64,000 nucleotides of DNA. It comes from Rhodocyclaceae bacterium. GTDB lineage: Bacteria; Pseudomonadota; Gammaproteobacteria; Burkholderiales; Rhodocyclaceae. Within the stretch, counting starts at the first letter, position 1; every line of letters starts with the position of its first letter. The DNA is taken from the NCBI GenBank assembly GCA_020445765.1, contig JAGRFY010000092.1, positions 42,747 to 106,746 on the forward strand. Direction: 5' to 3'. Both the position numbers and the translations under genes were made by a program. Shown here in pieces: positions 38,295-51,081 of this stretch. Under the pieces are notes generated by a model. The model had not been told where the DNA came from, did no database searches, and saw only the letters and a list, made by a program, of their open reading frames with translations.

Positions 38295-39182
38295 ATGACA
38301 ACGAGCCGCAGCCGCTACATCGACATCCGGGGCCTGCGCTACCACCTGCGTGAATGGGGAACGGTGGGCGCACCCCAGCTGGTGCTGCTTCACGGCTGGA
38401 TGGATGTCTCCGCCAGTTTCCAGTTCGTCGTCGAGCGGCTTCGTCGCGACTGGCATGTGGTCGCACCCGACTGGCGCGGATTCGGTCGCAGCGCCCGGGC
38501 GCCCGGGGGCTATTGGTTTCCCGACTACCTGGCGGACCTCGACGCGCTGGTACGCGGAGCCGGTCTGATTTGTCCGCTCAACCTGATCGGACACAGCATG
38601 GGCGGCAACGTCGCGGCGCTGTACGCCGGCATCAGGCCCCGGTCGGTGTCGCGCCTGGTGCTGCTCGACGCCTTCGGGCTCGCCGACAGGCCACCCGAGG
38701 AGGCCCCCGGACGCTATCGCAAGTGGCTCGATCAGCTGGCGCGCGAGGCCCGTCCACGACACTACGATTCGACCGCCGCGCTGGTCGAACGTCTGCTGCA
38801 GGAGGATCCGCGCCTCGATCGCAGCCAGGCCACCCGGCTGGCCGCCGAGATGCTCGTCGAAGACCCGGCGGGTGGCTACGTCGGCCACGGCGACCCACGT
38901 CATCGCGACGTCAATCCGGTGCTCTATCGACGCCAGGAGGCGATGGCCTGCTGGCGTCAGGTGCGGGCGCCGGTACTCTCGCTGGTGCCTGCGGACGACG
39001 AACTCCGGCGGCATCTCGGGGTCAACGACGAAGCCTGCGCCGCAGGGCGCGCCTGTTTCAGCGACTACCGGGAGATCCGTCTGTCCGGTACCGGTCACAA
39101 TCTGCATCGCGACGTCCCCGGCGACGTCGCCGCCGCGATCGAGGCATTCGTGTGCGCCGCCGACGCCGGAGTTGCACCGTGA
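38295..39182 (+). CDS. Alpha/beta-fold hydrolase
   Basis: 295 residues from ATG 38295; an ATG nine bases upstream is in frame. Oxyanion motif HGWMD, nucleophile elbow GHSMGG (S~103), an acidic residue after strand 6 or 7 (LVPADDE), and catalytic histidine in GTGHNLHRD. The cap region (~130-230) is helical. A substrate cannot be named; the closest sequence feel is to proteobacterial hydrolases near yciV/yciO. Its stop codon overlaps the next gene start, implying a transcript with the PHP gene. Confidence 0.88.
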   Translation: MTTSRSRYIDIRGLRYHLREWGTVGAPQLVLLHGWMDVSASFQFVVERLRRDWHVVAPDWRGFGRSARAPGGYWFPDYLADLDALVRGAGLICPLNLIGHSMGGNVAALYAGIRPRSVSRLVLLDAFGLADRPPEEAPGRYRKWLDQLAREARPRHYDSTAALVERLLQEDPRLDRSQATRLAAEMLVEDPAGGYVGHGDPRHRDVNPVLYRRQEAMACWRQVRAPVLSLVPADDELRRHLGVNDEACAAGRACFSDYREIRLSGTGHNLHRDVPGDVAAAIEAFVCAADAGVAP

Positions 39183-40021
39183 AGATGTTCGAAAATCCCG
39201 ACCTGCATTGCCACTCGACACGGTCCGACGGTCACCTGACGCCGTCCCAAGTGGTATCGCGGGCGCTGGCGAATGGCGTCGACCTGCTGGCGCTGACCGA
39301 TCACGACGAGCTCGACGGCATCGACGAGGCGCTCGCCACCGCCCGCGGCAGTTCACTGCGGCTGCTGCCGGGCGTCGAGATCTCGACCAGCTTTGTCGGC
39401 GAGACCATCCACATCGTCGGCCTGGGCATCGATCACCGTCACCGCCCGCTGCAGCAGGCGCTCGCCGAACTGCGGTCGGGGCGGGCGGAACGGGCCGAAC
39501 GCATCGGCGCCGAGCTGGCGCGCTGCGGCATTCCGGATGCGCTGGCCGGTGCGCGACGGCTGGCGCGCAATCCCGAGCTGGTCGGGCGCGCCCACTTTGC
39601 CCGCCACATCGTTGCCTGCGGACTGATGCCCGACGTCAAGACCGTGTTCGATCATTACCTGGCGACCGGCAAGCCCGGCTTCGTCCCGCACCAGTGGGCG
39701 GAGATCGAACAGGCCGTCGGCTGGATCACCGCGGCCGGCGGCGTCGCGGTCCTGGCCCATCCCGCCCGTTACCGGCTCTCCAGCCGTGAGCTTCAGGAAC
39801 TGCTCGCCCGCTTCCAGCACGCCGGCGGCGAAGGCATCGAAGTGGTCGGTGGCGCCCACACCGAACAGGAAATGCACCGTTTCGCCGGCATCGCCCGGCA
39901 GCGAGGCCTGCTTGCCTCGCGTGCCTCGGATTTCCACGGAATCGGCGAAGGGCCGGTCGATCTCGGGCGCTGCAACCCCTTGCCGCCGGATCTGATTCCG
40001 GTATGGTCGCGTTTTTGCTAA
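39179..40021 (+). CDS. PHP-domain phosphoesterase (YciV / RNase AM-like)
   Basis: 280 residues from GTG 39179, overlapping the hydrolase stop by four bases (GTGA); ATG 39185 is an alternative. PHP metal motifs: DLHCHSTRSDG, LTDHDELDG, H in the central VGRAHFARH region, AHPARY and DFHG near the C-terminus. E. coli YciV (RNase AM, formerly TrpH) removes nucleotides from 5' ends of RNA and handles 3',5'-bisphosphates. As in E. coli, yciO follows. Length and motifs match. Confidence 0.9.
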   Translation: MKMFENPDLHCHSTRSDGHLTPSQVVSRALANGVDLLALTDHDELDGIDEALATARGSSLRLLPGVEISTSFVGETIHIVGLGIDHRHRPLQQALAELRSGRAERAERIGAELARCGIPDALAGARRLARNPELVGRAHFARHIVACGLMPDVKTVFDHYLATGKPGFVPHQWAEIEQAVGWITAAGGVAVLAHPARYRLSSRELQELLARFQHAGGEGIEVVGGAHTEQEMHRFAGIARQRGLLASRASDFHGIGEGPVDLGRCNPLPPDLIPVWSRFC

Positions 40022-40052
40022 TTCGCGGCCGCGATGGCGTCCGCCCGAGCGC

Positions 40053-40685
40053 ATGGCCCAGTATTTCTCGCTGCACCCCGAGCATCCGCAACCACGCCTG
40101 ATTCGCCAGGCCGCGGACATCGTCCGCCAGCGCGGGCTGGTGGCCCTGCCGACCGATTCGGCCTATGCACTGGCCTGCCAGGTCGGCGAGGCACAGTTGC
40201 TCGATCGGATCCGGCGCATCCGCGGCGTCGACGACCGCCATCACTTCACCCTGATGTGCCGCGACTTGTCGGAAATCGCCCAGTTCGCGCGAGTCGACAA
40301 TGCCCAGTACCGCTTGCTCAAGGCGACCACGCCCGGCCCCTACACCTTCATCCTCGAGGGCACACGGGAACTGCCGCGCCGGGTCCTGCACCCGAAGCGC
40401 AAGACACTCGGCCTGCGGGTGCCCGAGCATCCGGTGGTCGAGGCGTTGCTGGCGGAGATCGATGGGCCGCTGGTGACCTCGACCCTGCTGCTGCCGGGCG
40501 AGGATCTGCCGCTGTCGGATGCGGAGGAGATCCGCGACCGGCTCGGCAGACAGGTCGACCTGGTGATCGAGGCGGGCTACTGCGGCGCCGAAGCGACGAC
40601 GGTGATCGACCTGACCGACGGCTCGCCGGTGCTGGTGCGCGCCGGCCGGGGCGCGCTCGAGCCCTTCGGCCTCGACGCGGGTTGA
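40053..40685 (+). CDS. yciO: Sua5/YciO/YrdC-family protein YciO
   Basis: 210 residues with the YrdC-like fold: ALPTDSAYALAC, KATTPGPYTFIL and TLGLRVPEHPV. The YciO branch differs from TsaC in the absence of the typical KRP start and its length of about 206. It binds nucleotides and RNA-like ligands; only weak threonylcarbamoyl-AMP synthase activity is known for YciO. Order PHP-yciO is conserved with E. coli. Confidence 0.9.
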   Translation: MAQYFSLHPEHPQPRLIRQAADIVRQRGLVALPTDSAYALACQVGEAQLLDRIRRIRGVDDRHHFTLMCRDLSEIAQFARVDNAQYRLLKATTPGPYTFILEGTRELPRRVLHPKRKTLGLRVPEHPVVEALLAEIDGPLVTSTLLLPGEDLPLSDAEEIRDRLGRQVDLVIEAGYCGAEATTVIDLTDGSPVLVRAGRGALEPFGLDAG

Positions 40686-40728
40686 GCGATCCCTTTGCTA
40701 GAATCGGACCCTTTGCACCTGCGCGCAG

Positions 40729-41376
40729 ATGGATGAGTTGATATCGACGCTGGCGATCTGGGCACTGCCGGTACTGCTCGCGATCACGCTGCACGAGGCC
40801 GCCCACGGCTACGTCGCGCGCCACTTCGGCGATCCGACGGCCGAGTTGGCCGGTCGCATCACCCTGAACCCGCTCAAGCACATCGATCCGGTCGGGACGC
40901 TGCTGGTGCCGGGCCTGATCCTCGCGCTGAGTGCCGGTGGCATGTTGTTCGGCTGGGCCAAGCCGGTGCCCGTGAGCTTCGGCCGCCTGCGGCGCCCCAA
41001 AGCCGACATGTTGTGGGTCGCCGCGGCCGGGCCGCTGGCGAACTTCGCGATGGCCGTCGGCTGGGCCCTGGTGTTCCTGCTCGGCCGCCATCTGGTCGGC
41101 AGCAACTACGCGCTGCCGATGCTGAAGATGGCCGACGCCGGCATGCACATCAACGCGATCCTGATGATCCTGAACCTGTTGCCGATTCCGCCGCTCGACG
41201 GCGGTCGCATCGCCGTCAGCCTGCTGCCGGGGCCGCTCGCCGCACGATTCGCCCGACTCGAACCGTTCGGCTTTCCGATTTTGTTGCTGCTGTTGTTCAC
41301 CGGCGTGCTCGGTGCGGTGCTCGGTCCGCTGGTGGCCCTGTTCCGGTATGCTCTCGCCCTCGTATTCGGACTGTAA
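40729..41376 (+). CDS. Site-2 protease family membrane metalloprotease (M50)
   Basis: 215 residues, five or six membrane helices. Zinc motif HEAAH (~22-26) in the first helix and the third ligand in NLLPIPPLDGGR. No PDZ domain, unlike RseP, so it belongs to the small S2P group often found upstream of trpS in this cluster. Substrate unknown. Eight bases separate it from trpS. Confidence 0.92.
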   Translation: MDELISTLAIWALPVLLAITLHEAAHGYVARHFGDPTAELAGRITLNPLKHIDPVGTLLVPGLILALSAGGMLFGWAKPVPVSFGRLRRPKADMLWVAAAGPLANFAMAVGWALVFLLGRHLVGSNYALPMLKMADAGMHINAILMILNLLPIPPLDGGRIAVSLLPGPLAARFARLEPFGFPILLLLLFTGVLGAVLGPLVALFRYALALVFGL

Positions 41377-41384
41377 GACGATCA

Positions 41385-42587
41385 ATGTACGCTGAACGCG
41401 TTCTCTCCGGCATGCGGCCGACCGGACGACTCCATCTCGGCCATTACCACGGTGTGTTGCAGAACTGGGTCAAGCTGCAGGTCGAGTATCCGTGCCTGTT
41501 CTTCGCGGCCGACTGGCACGCGCTGACGACCAACTACGACGATCCGCGGCTGATCGGCGAGAGCGTCTGGGACATGCTGATCGACTGGCTCGCGGCCGGG
41601 GTCGATCCTGCGCAGGCGACCCTGTTCATCCAGTCGCGGGTGCCGGAACACGCGGAACTGCACCTGCTGCTGTCGATGATGTGCCCGCTGGGCTGGCTCG
41701 AACGCGTGCCGACCTACAAGGACCAGCAGGAAAAGCTCACCGACAAGGATCTGGCGACCTACGGCTTTCTCGGCTATCCGTTGCTGCAGTCGGCCGACAT
41801 CCTGATCTACCGCGCGGACAAGGTGCCGGTGGGAGAGGATCAGGTGCCCCATGTCGAGCTCACGCGCGAGGTTGCGCGACGCTTCAACCACCTCTACGGC
41901 AAGGAGCCGGGATTCGAGGACAAGGCGCGCGACGCGATCCGCAAGCTCGGGTCGAAGCGGGCGCGGATGTACGAGGAACTTCGCGTACGCTACCAGCAGG
42001 AGGGCGAGGAGGCCGCGCTCGAGCAGGCTCAGGCCCTGCTGGAAGAGACCCAGAACCTGAGCCTCGGCGACCGCGAGCGCCTCTACGGCTACCTCGAAGG
42101 CGGCGGCAAGATGATCCTGGCCGAACCGGACGCGCTGCTGACGGTGGCGTCGAAGATGCCGGGCCTCGACGGACAGAAGATGTCGAAGTCCTACAACAAC
42201 ACGATCTACCTGCGTGAGGACGCCGACAGCATCACCAAGAAGATCCGCACGATGCAGACCGATCCGGCTCGCGTGCGGCGCACCGACCCGGGCGAGCCCG
42301 AGAAGTGCCCGGTCTGGCAGTTCCACCTCATCTACTCGGACGATTCGGTTCGCGGGTGGGTGCAGGAGGGTTGTCGCAGCGCCGGCATCGGCTGCGTCGA
42401 ATGCAAGCAGCCGGTGATCGATGCGGTGGTGGCCGAACAGGAGCAGATGCGCGAGCGTGCGCAGCCCTACGTCGAGGATCCCGGCCTGCTGCGCAACATC
42501 ATCGCCGACGGCTGCGAGCGCGCGCGCAAGCTCGCCCAGGACACCATGCGGGACGTGCGCGAAGCGATGGGACTCAACTACGGGTGA
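41385..42587 (+). CDS. trpS: Tryptophanyl-tRNA synthetase, long form
   Basis: 400 residues, against ~334 for E. coli. Class I motifs: HIGH variant GHYHG in LHLGHYHGVLQNW and KMSKS in DGQKMSKSYNN. The extra ~65 residues are a helical insertion (~185-245) before KMSKS, known in pseudomonad and xanthomonad enzymes. It attaches tryptophan to tRNA-Trp. Its stop overlaps the scpA start. Confidence 0.96.
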   Translation: MYAERVLSGMRPTGRLHLGHYHGVLQNWVKLQVEYPCLFFAADWHALTTNYDDPRLIGESVWDMLIDWLAAGVDPAQATLFIQSRVPEHAELHLLLSMMCPLGWLERVPTYKDQQEKLTDKDLATYGFLGYPLLQSADILIYRADKVPVGEDQVPHVELTREVARRFNHLYGKEPGFEDKARDAIRKLGSKRARMYEELRVRYQQEGEEAALEQAQALLEETQNLSLGDRERLYGYLEGGGKMILAEPDALLTVASKMPGLDGQKMSKSYNNTIYLREDADSITKKIRTMQTDPARVRRTDPGEPEKCPVWQFHLIYSDDSVRGWVQEGCRSAGIGCVECKQPVIDAVVAEQEQMRERAQPYVEDPGLLRNIIADGCERARKLAQDTMRDVREAMGLNYG

Positions 42588-43417
42588 ACCTGCCGCTCGA
42601 CCTGCCGCCGTCCGAGACGCCGGAACAGGCGGCTGCGGTGGCTCGCCTGTACGGCGAGCCGATGCTCACGCTGCCGCTGGATCTGTACATTCCGCCGGAT
42701 GCGCTGGAAATCATCCTCGACGCCTTCGAGGGGCCGCTCGACCTGCTGCTCTACCTGATCCGCAAGGCAAACATCGACATCCTGGACATTCCGATGGCGC
42801 CATTGACCGCGCAGTATCTGGAATACGTCGAGGCGATGCGGGCGAGCAATCTCGAATTGGCGGCCGAATACCTGTTGATGGCCGCGATGCTGCTCGAGAT
42901 CAAGTCTCGCATGCTGCTGCCGCGACCACCGCGGGCGGTCGAGGACGAGGACGCCGACCCGCGGGCGGAACTGGTGCGACGGCTGCTCGAATACGAGCAA
43001 ATGAAACTTGCCGCTGCCAAGATCGACGCACAGCCGCGCGAGGGGCGCGACTTCGAATGGATCGGCGTGCTGGTGGCCGAGAAGGTGGTCGAGCGGCTGC
43101 CCGAGGTGAGCCTGCACGACCTGCAGCTGGCATGGTTGAAGATCGTGCGCAACGCGCGACTGAACCGCCACCACACCGTGCAGCGCGAGGAACTGTCGGT
43201 GCGTGAGCACATGACCGGCATCCTGCGCCGCCTCGGCGGTGGCGGATTCGTCGTGTTCGATGCACTGTTCGACCGCTCGCTGGGCGCGCCCGGACTCGTC
43301 GTCAGCTTTCTCGCGGTTCTCGAGCTGGTCAAGGAGCGGCTGGTGGAAGTGACCCAGAGCGCCGCCTTTGCGCCGATCTACCTGAGGCTCAGCGGTCATG
43401 CAGCCGACGAGCCCTGA
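42584..43417 (+). CDS. scpA: Segregation and condensation protein A
   Basis: 277 residues from GTG 42584 overlapping trpS (GTGA). The kleisin N-terminal region begins at ~40: [34 protein letters not shown]. Middle is [17 protein letters not shown]; the C-terminal winged helix ends the chain. It links SMC heads with ScpB. A longer N-terminus (about 40 residues) than usual is present; an internal ATG at 42661 is an alternative start. Confidence 0.95.
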   Translation: MNLPLDLPPSETPEQAAAVARLYGEPMLTLPLDLYIPPDALEIILDAFEGPLDLLLYLIRKANIDILDIPMAPLTAQYLEYVEAMRASNLELAAEYLLMAAMLLEIKSRMLLPRPPRAVEDEDADPRAELVRRLLEYEQMKLAAAKIDAQPREGRDFEWIGVLVAEKVVERLPEVSLHDLQLAWLKIVRNARLNRHHTVQREELSVREHMTGILRRLGGGGFVVFDALFDRSLGAPGLVVSFLAVLELVKERLVEVTQSAAFAPIYLRLSGHAADEP

Positions 43418-43994
43418 CGATTGGAAGCGGGTGCTGGAAACGGCATTGCTGGGTGCACAGGCTGCGCTGCCGGTCAGCACGCTGCGCCTGCTGTTCGACC
43501 AGGACCCCGGACCCGAGACGGTGCGTCGGCTACTCGACGAGCTGCGCGTCGACTGGGAAGATCGTGGCGTCGAACTGCTGCAGGTCGCCGGTGGCTGGCG
43601 CTTCCGGACGCGGCCCGAATACCAGCTCTATCTCGATCGCCTGAAACACGAACGGGCACCGAAATATTCGCGCGCGGTACTGGAGACGCTGGCGATCGTC
43701 GCCTATCGTCAGCCGGTCACCCGCGGCGATATCGAGGAGATCCGGGGCGTGTCGGTATCCCAGGGCGTGATCCGAACGCTCGAATCGCGCGGCTGGATCG
43801 ACGTGGTCGGCCACCGCGATGTGCCGGGTCGCCCGGCCTTGTTTGCGACCACGCGTCGCTTTCTCGACGAAATGGGGCTGCGCTCGCTGACCGAGTTGCC
43901 GCCATTGACCGAAATCGAAAGGATCATGGACCTTGTCGACCTCCCGCACTCCCCGCCGACCGAAAGGCCCGCAGAAAACGTCGATCAGGACTGA
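43398..43994 (+). CDS. scpB: Segregation and condensation protein B
   Basis: 198 residues, two winged-helix domains: [20 protein letters not shown] and [29 protein letters not shown], the ScpB signature. It overlaps scpA by 20 bases and is overlapped by rluB for 62, tight coupling. Forms the SMC-ScpAB complex for chromosome segregation, although no smc gene is in view. Confidence 0.95.
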   Translation: MQPTSPDDWKRVLETALLGAQAALPVSTLRLLFDQDPGPETVRRLLDELRVDWEDRGVELLQVAGGWRFRTRPEYQLYLDRLKHERAPKYSRAVLETLAIVAYRQPVTRGDIEEIRGVSVSQGVIRTLESRGWIDVVGHRDVPGRPALFATTRRFLDEMGLRSLTELPPLTEIERIMDLVDLPHSPPTERPAENVDQD

Positions 43995-44835
43995 CGGCGC
44001 CGCCGGCGGCCCCGGCCGCCGCGCCCGCGGCGGTCGCAAACTGCCTGCCGAGTTCGCCGAGTCAGAGCGCCTGCACAAGATACTGGCGCAGACCGGCATC
44101 GCCTCGCGACGGGAGATCGAAGAGATGATCGTCGCCGGCCGCATCTCGGTCAACGGCATGCCGGCCAGCATCGGCCAGAAGGTCGGCCCGACCGACAAGG
44201 TGCGGGTCAATGGCAAGCTCGTCAATCTTCAGTTCAGCATTCGCGTGCCGCGGGTGCTGATCTACCACAAGCCCGAGGGCGAGATCGTGTCGCGCGACGA
44301 TCCGGACGGACGGGTCAGCGTGTTCGACCGTCTACCCAAGCTCAGGCGGGGTCGCTGGATCGCGGTCGGGCGCCTCGACATCAACACCTCCGGCCTGTTG
44401 CTGTTCACCAACGACGGCACGCTGGCCAACCGGCTGATGCATCCGCGCTACCAGATCGAGCGCGAGTATGCGGCGAGGCTGCTCGGGCGCCTCGACGAGG
44501 AGCAGGTCGAGTCGCTGAAGCAGGGAATTCAGCTCGAGGACGGCCCGGCGCGTTTCAACAGCATCGACGACGGCGGCGGCGAAGGCGTCAACCATTGGTA
44601 CCGGGTGACCATTTCCGAAGGTCGTAATCGGGAGGTGCGCCGGATGTTCGAGGCGCTCGGCCTGACCGTCAGTCGGCTGATGCGTGTCCGCTACGGACCG
44701 GTGACGATGTCGCCCCGGCTCCGACGCGGCTACTGGGAGGAAATGGACGTTGCCGAAGTCTGCCGGCTGGCCGGTATGCCGGTGCCTCAGGATGCTGTCA
44801 GCACCCGCCGGAAAAGCGCGAGGAATCGGGCCTGA
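43933..44835 (+). CDS. rluB: 23S rRNA pseudouridine synthase RluB
   Basis: 300 residues from TTG 43933 (AAAGGA nine bases upstream), overlapping scpB by 62 bases. Basic N-tail ~1-40, S4 domain ~45-95 ([21 protein letters not shown]), catalytic domain with the aspartate in [18 protein letters not shown], and [10 protein letters not shown]. RluB modifies U2605 in 23S rRNA (E. coli numbering). An alternative downstream start near the S4 domain cannot be excluded because the tail is low complexity. Confidence 0.94.
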   Translation: MSTSRTPRRPKGPQKTSIRTDGAAGGPGRRARGGRKLPAEFAESERLHKILAQTGIASRREIEEMIVAGRISVNGMPASIGQKVGPTDKVRVNGKLVNLQFSIRVPRVLIYHKPEGEIVSRDDPDGRVSVFDRLPKLRRGRWIAVGRLDINTSGLLLFTNDGTLANRLMHPRYQIEREYAARLLGRLDEEQVESLKQGIQLEDGPARFNSIDDGGGEGVNHWYRVTISEGRNREVRRMFEALGLTVSRLMRVRYGPVTMSPRLRRGYWEEMDVAEVCRLAGMPVPQDAVSTRRKSARNRA

Positions 44836-44885
44836 TCGACCGCTTTCGGGCTTGCTTCCACATGCCGTGAAAGACCAATTGGCAT

Positions 44886-44914
44886 TTGCGCGGGCATAGG
44901 GGCACTGATATACT
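44886..44914 (+). promoter_or_regulatory. Sigma-70 promoter of the rimP-nusA-infB operon
   Basis: TTGCGC (44886-44891) and TATACT (44909-44914) are exactly 17 bases apart. The transcript would begin near 44920, just before the leader hairpins. Confidence 0.65.
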
Positions 44915-44925
44915 CCGCGGGCTTT

Positions 44926-44998
44926 GGCGAACGGCTTTTTCGCCAGGCACGTTTTTCCGGTTGAAAACAACAGGAATGGGCGTTAAGCCCATTTTTTA
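44926..44998 (+). ncRNA. rimP leader with attenuator terminator
   Basis: First stem-loop GGCGA (44926-44930) with TCGCC (44940-44944). Second hairpin AATGGGC (44975-44981), loop GTTAA, GCCCATT (44987-44993), running into six T residues: an intrinsic terminator only 16 bases before the rimP start. A leader of this design before rimP-nusA-infB has been described bioinformatically in gammaproteobacteria; the ligand or factor that lets polymerase through is not known. Confidence 0.75.
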
Positions 44999-45013
44999 TT
45001 TGTGGGTTCGCAA

Positions 45014-45442
45014 ATGGACGTGGCCGCAATCGTCGAGCAGGTGGTGAGCGGAATGGGCTTCGAGCTGGTCGATTTCGAAACCTCGCCGAAATCGCGACTG
45101 CTGCGCGTGTTCATCGACCAGGAGCGCGGCATCACCGTCGACGACTGCGCCACCGTGAGCAACCAGCTGACGCGTGTGTTCGAGGTCGAAAACGTCGATT
45201 ACGACCGCCTCGAGGTATCGTCGCCCGGACTCGACCGGCCGCTCAAGAAGGCTGCCGACTTCGAGCGCTTCGCCGGCCACCAGATCCAGCTTCGGACCCG
45301 CATGCCGATCGGAAATCAACGCAATTTCAAGGGTGTGCTGATTGGTCTGGCAGACGGAACGGTGCATCTCGAAACCGAAGGAGGCGAACTTGCATTCGAC
45401 TTCGACGAGGTCGAGAAGGCGCGGCTGGTCCCCCAGTTTTGA
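45014..45442 (+). CDS. rimP: Ribosome maturation factor RimP
   Basis: 142 residues from ATG 45014; GTG 45002 is in frame but would start very close to the terminator. Hallmarks: FELVDFE, RVFID, CATVSNQLTRVFEVE and YDRLEVSSPGLDRPLK. RimP acts in 30S assembly. First gene of the operon, 25 bases before nusA, which is normal. Confidence 0.95.
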   Translation: MDVAAIVEQVVSGMGFELVDFETSPKSRLLRVFIDQERGITVDDCATVSNQLTRVFEVENVDYDRLEVSSPGLDRPLKKAADFERFAGHQIQLRTRMPIGNQRNFKGVLIGLADGTVHLETEGGELAFDFDEVEKARLVPQF

Positions 45443-45467
45443 GAGTACGGATGTGGAGAACTGAACG

Positions 45468-46943
45468 ATGAGCCGCGAGATCTTGCTGCTTGTGGATGCT
45501 TTGGCGCGGGAGAAGAACGTTGCCAAGGACATCGTGTTTGCGTCGCTCGAATCGGCACTCGCATCCGCGACCAAGAAGCGCATTCACGATGACGCCGACG
45601 TGCGTGTGTCGATCGATCGGGAAACCGGCGACTACGAATCCTTCCGCCGCTGGAAAGTGCTGCCGGACGAGGAGGTCACCAACGACGAGGCCGAGATCGG
45701 CCTGATCGATGCTCGCGAAGAAGTCGGGGACATCGATGTCGGCGAGTTCGTCGAAGAACCGCTCGAGCCGATCGATTTCGGCCGCATCGGCGCCCAGGCC
45801 GCCAAGCAGGTGATCCTGCAGCGCATCCGGGACGCCGAGCGCGAACAGGTGCTGAACGACTTCCTCGAGCGCAAGGAGCATCTGGTCTCCGGCAGCATCA
45901 AGCGCATGGAGCGCGGCAACGCGATCATCGAGGTCGGTCGGCTGGAGGCCGTGATCCCGCGCGACCAGATGATCCCGCGCGAGAACCTTCGCGTCGGCGA
46001 CCGGGTCAAGGCCTTCCTGCTGCGCATCGATCGTGGCGCCCGCGGGCCCCAGCTGATCCTTTCGCGGACCGCGCCGGAGTTTCTGGTCAAGCTGTTCGAG
46101 CTCGAGGTGCCGGAAATCGAGGATGGCCTGCTCGAGATCAAGGGCTGTGCGCGCGACCCCGGTCTGCGGGCGAAGATCGCCGTGAAATCGAACGATCCCC
46201 GCGTCGATCCGATCGGCACCTGTGTCGGCCTGCGCGGATCCCGTGTCACCGCGGTGCGCAACGAGATCGGCGGCGAGAACATCGACATCGTGCTGTGGGC
46301 GCCGGATGCGGCCCAGTTCGTCATTGCCGCTCTGCAGCCTGCCGAGGTTTCGTCGATCGTCGTCGATGAGGAACCTCACGCGATGGACGTCGTGGTCGAC
46401 GAGAACAACCTGGCGATCGCGATCGGCCGCAATGGCCAGAACGTCAAGCTGGCCTCCGAGTTGACCGGCTGGCAGATCAACCTGATGACCGAGGAAGAGT
46501 CGGCGCAGAAGCTGGAGGAGGAGCGCGGCCAGATCCGCGGCCTGTTCATGGAGCGTCTCGACGTCGACGACGAGGTCGCCGACATCCTGATCGACGAGGG
46601 TTTTTCGTCGATCGAGGAGGTCGCCTATGTGCCGCTGGCGGAGATGCTCGAGATCGAAGCCTTCGATGAAGCGACGGTTGACGAATTGCGCAACCGCGCC
46701 CGCAACGTGCTGCTGACCGAAGCGATCGTCACAGAAGAGCAGTTGGAGAACGTATCCGAAGACATGCTTTCGCTCGAGGGCATGGACAAGCCGCTGGCAG
46801 CCAGTCTGGCACAACAGCAAATCCGTACCCGGGATGACCTGGCCGATCTGGCCGTCGACGAACTCGTCGAGATCGCGGGAATTGACGAAGACCGGGCGCG
46901 CGCACTGATCACGGTGGCGCGGGCGCACTGGTTCGAGCAATGA
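45468..46943 (+). CDS. nusA: Transcription termination/antitermination factor NusA
   Basis: 491 residues. RNAP-binding domain ~1-125, S1 domain ~135-200 ([20 protein letters not shown]), two KH domains ~230-345 ([31 protein letters not shown]), and two acidic C-terminal repeats (~350-490) as in E. coli. It binds RNAP at the RNA exit and controls pausing. infB follows after 13 bases. Confidence 0.98.
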   Translation: MSREILLLVDALAREKNVAKDIVFASLESALASATKKRIHDDADVRVSIDRETGDYESFRRWKVLPDEEVTNDEAEIGLIDAREEVGDIDVGEFVEEPLEPIDFGRIGAQAAKQVILQRIRDAEREQVLNDFLERKEHLVSGSIKRMERGNAIIEVGRLEAVIPRDQMIPRENLRVGDRVKAFLLRIDRGARGPQLILSRTAPEFLVKLFELEVPEIEDGLLEIKGCARDPGLRAKIAVKSNDPRVDPIGTCVGLRGSRVTAVRNEIGGENIDIVLWAPDAAQFVIAALQPAEVSSIVVDEEPHAMDVVVDENNLAIAIGRNGQNVKLASELTGWQINLMTEEESAQKLEEERGQIRGLFMERLDVDDEVADILIDEGFSSIEEVAYVPLAEMLEIEAFDEATVDELRNRARNVLLTEAIVTEEQLENVSEDMLSLEGMDKPLAASLAQQQIRTRDDLADLAVDELVEIAGIDEDRARALITVARAHWFEQ

Positions 46944-46956
46944 CGGAGGAAAGTGA

Positions 46957-49698
<2,742 letters not shown>

Positions 49699-50079
49699 AT
49701 GCCGAAGGAGTTTTCCCGGGGGCAGCGGATCTCGGAGCAGATCCGCCGCGAACTGGCCGATCTGATCCGGCTCGAGGTGAAGGATCCTCGGGTCGGTTTC
49801 ATCACGCTCACCGACGTCGAGTTGAGCGCCGACTACGCGCACGCGAAGGTGTTCTTCACGTCGATGACCGGCCGCGACGACCTCGAAGAGATCATGGTCG
49901 GGCTCAGGCGCGCCAGTGGCTTTCTTCGTCGTGAGCTCGGCCGGCGCGTGCGAATCCACACCACGCCGCAGCTGCACTTCGTCTATGACCAGTCGGTCGA
50001 GGAGGGCGCGCGCCTGTCCAAGCTGATCGACGACACCGTGGCGGCCGACCGCCGTCACGCCCGGGATTCGGAAGACTGA
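49699..50079 (+). CDS. rbfA: Ribosome-binding factor A
   Basis: 126 residues, starting right after the infB stop with no gap. RRISEQIRREL-type opening (RISEQIRRELADLI), VGFITLTDVELSADYAHAKVFF and RLSKLIDD near the end. KH-like fold; needed for 16S 5'-end maturation and cold adaptation. truB follows after four bases. Confidence 0.97.
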   Translation: MPKEFSRGQRISEQIRRELADLIRLEVKDPRVGFITLTDVELSADYAHAKVFFTSMTGRDDLEEIMVGLRRASGFLRRELGRRVRIHTTPQLHFVYDQSVEEGARLSKLIDDTVAADRRHARDSED

Positions 50080-50083
50080 AGCG

Positions 50084-51010
50084 GTGTCGCAACGGCGCAG
50101 GACGCGGCGCGCAGTCGATGGCGTGCTGCTGCTCGACAAACCATCCGGGCTGAGTTCGAATCAGGCCCTGCAGCAGGCGCGCCGACTGTACGACGCCGCC
50201 AAGGCCGGCCACACCGGCACCCTCGACCCGCTGGCCAGCGGCCTGCTGCCGCTGACCTTCGGCGAGGCCACCAAGTTTTCCCAGCAATTGCTCGATGCCG
50301 ACAAGCGCTACCTTGCGCGTGTGCAGCTCGGCATCACCACGGACACCGGAGACAGCGAAGGTGAGATGCTGCAGAGACGCCCGGTGGTCGTCGACCGGGC
50401 GGCGATCGAATCGGCGCTGTCGCGATTTTGCGGCGACATCGAACAGATACCGCCGATGTATTCGGCGCTCAAGCACCAGGGACGACCGCTCTACGCCCTC
50501 GCCCGAGAAGGTGTGCAGGTAGAACGTCCGCCACGGCGGGTGACGATCCACCAATTGGTGCTGGCATCGTTCGATCTGCCGTACCTCGATCTGGACGTCA
50601 CCTGCAGCAAGGGTACCTACATCCGCACGCTGGCCGAGGATATTGGCGAGCTGCTGGGCTGCGGCGCCCACCTGGCCGCACTGCGACGTACCGCGATCGG
50701 GCCACTGACGGTCGATCGGGCGGTCTCGCTGGCACGACTGGAATCGGCCGATGTCGCACAGCGTGACGCCCTGCTCGCCGGCATGGACAGCCTGGTCGGG
50801 ACATTGCCGGAGATCAGGCTCGACTTCGTCGAGGCCGCTGCGGTTTGCCACGGCGGCTCGCTCGCACGTGATCTTCCGCCGGGCGGGCTGTTCCGGCTGA
50901 CAGCGCCGGACGGCTTCATTGGCCTCGGCCGCTCCGACGACGCCGGACGGCTGTGGCCGAAACGGCTTGTGACGAGGCACGTAGAACAGGCATCTGGGCT
51001 CAAAGATTGA
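50084..51010 (+). CDS. truB: tRNA pseudouridine-55 synthase
   Basis: 308 residues from GTG 50084. Catalytic aspartate in GHTGTLDPLASGLLP, RNA-binding LDKPSGLSSNQAL, and SKGTYIRTLAEDIG. C-terminal PUA-type part (~250-305). Makes pseudouridine 55 in the T loop. Its stop overlaps the -35 of the rpsO promoter. Confidence 0.97.
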   Translation: MSQRRRTRRAVDGVLLLDKPSGLSSNQALQQARRLYDAAKAGHTGTLDPLASGLLPLTFGEATKFSQQLLDADKRYLARVQLGITTDTGDSEGEMLQRRPVVVDRAAIESALSRFCGDIEQIPPMYSALKHQGRPLYALAREGVQVERPPRRVTIHQLVLASFDLPYLDLDVTCSKGTYIRTLAEDIGELLGCGAHLAALRRTAIGPLTVDRAVSLARLESADVAQRDALLAGMDSLVGTLPEIRLDFVEAAAVCHGGSLARDLPPGGLFRLTAPDGFIGLGRSDDAGRLWPKRLVTRHVEQASGLKD

Positions 51011-51036
51011 GAAATTTCCCTCGGCATGGGTATAAT
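51007..51036 (+). promoter_or_regulatory. Sigma-70 promoter of rpsO
   Basis: TTGAGA (51007-51012), 18 bases, perfect TATAAT (51031-51036). The -35 overlaps the truB stop. The leader to ATG 51082 is about 38 bases. Confidence 0.8.
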
Positions 51037-51081
51037 CGCCGGCTTCAGATTGGTTGAAATCACGAACGAGTAAACAAAGCA

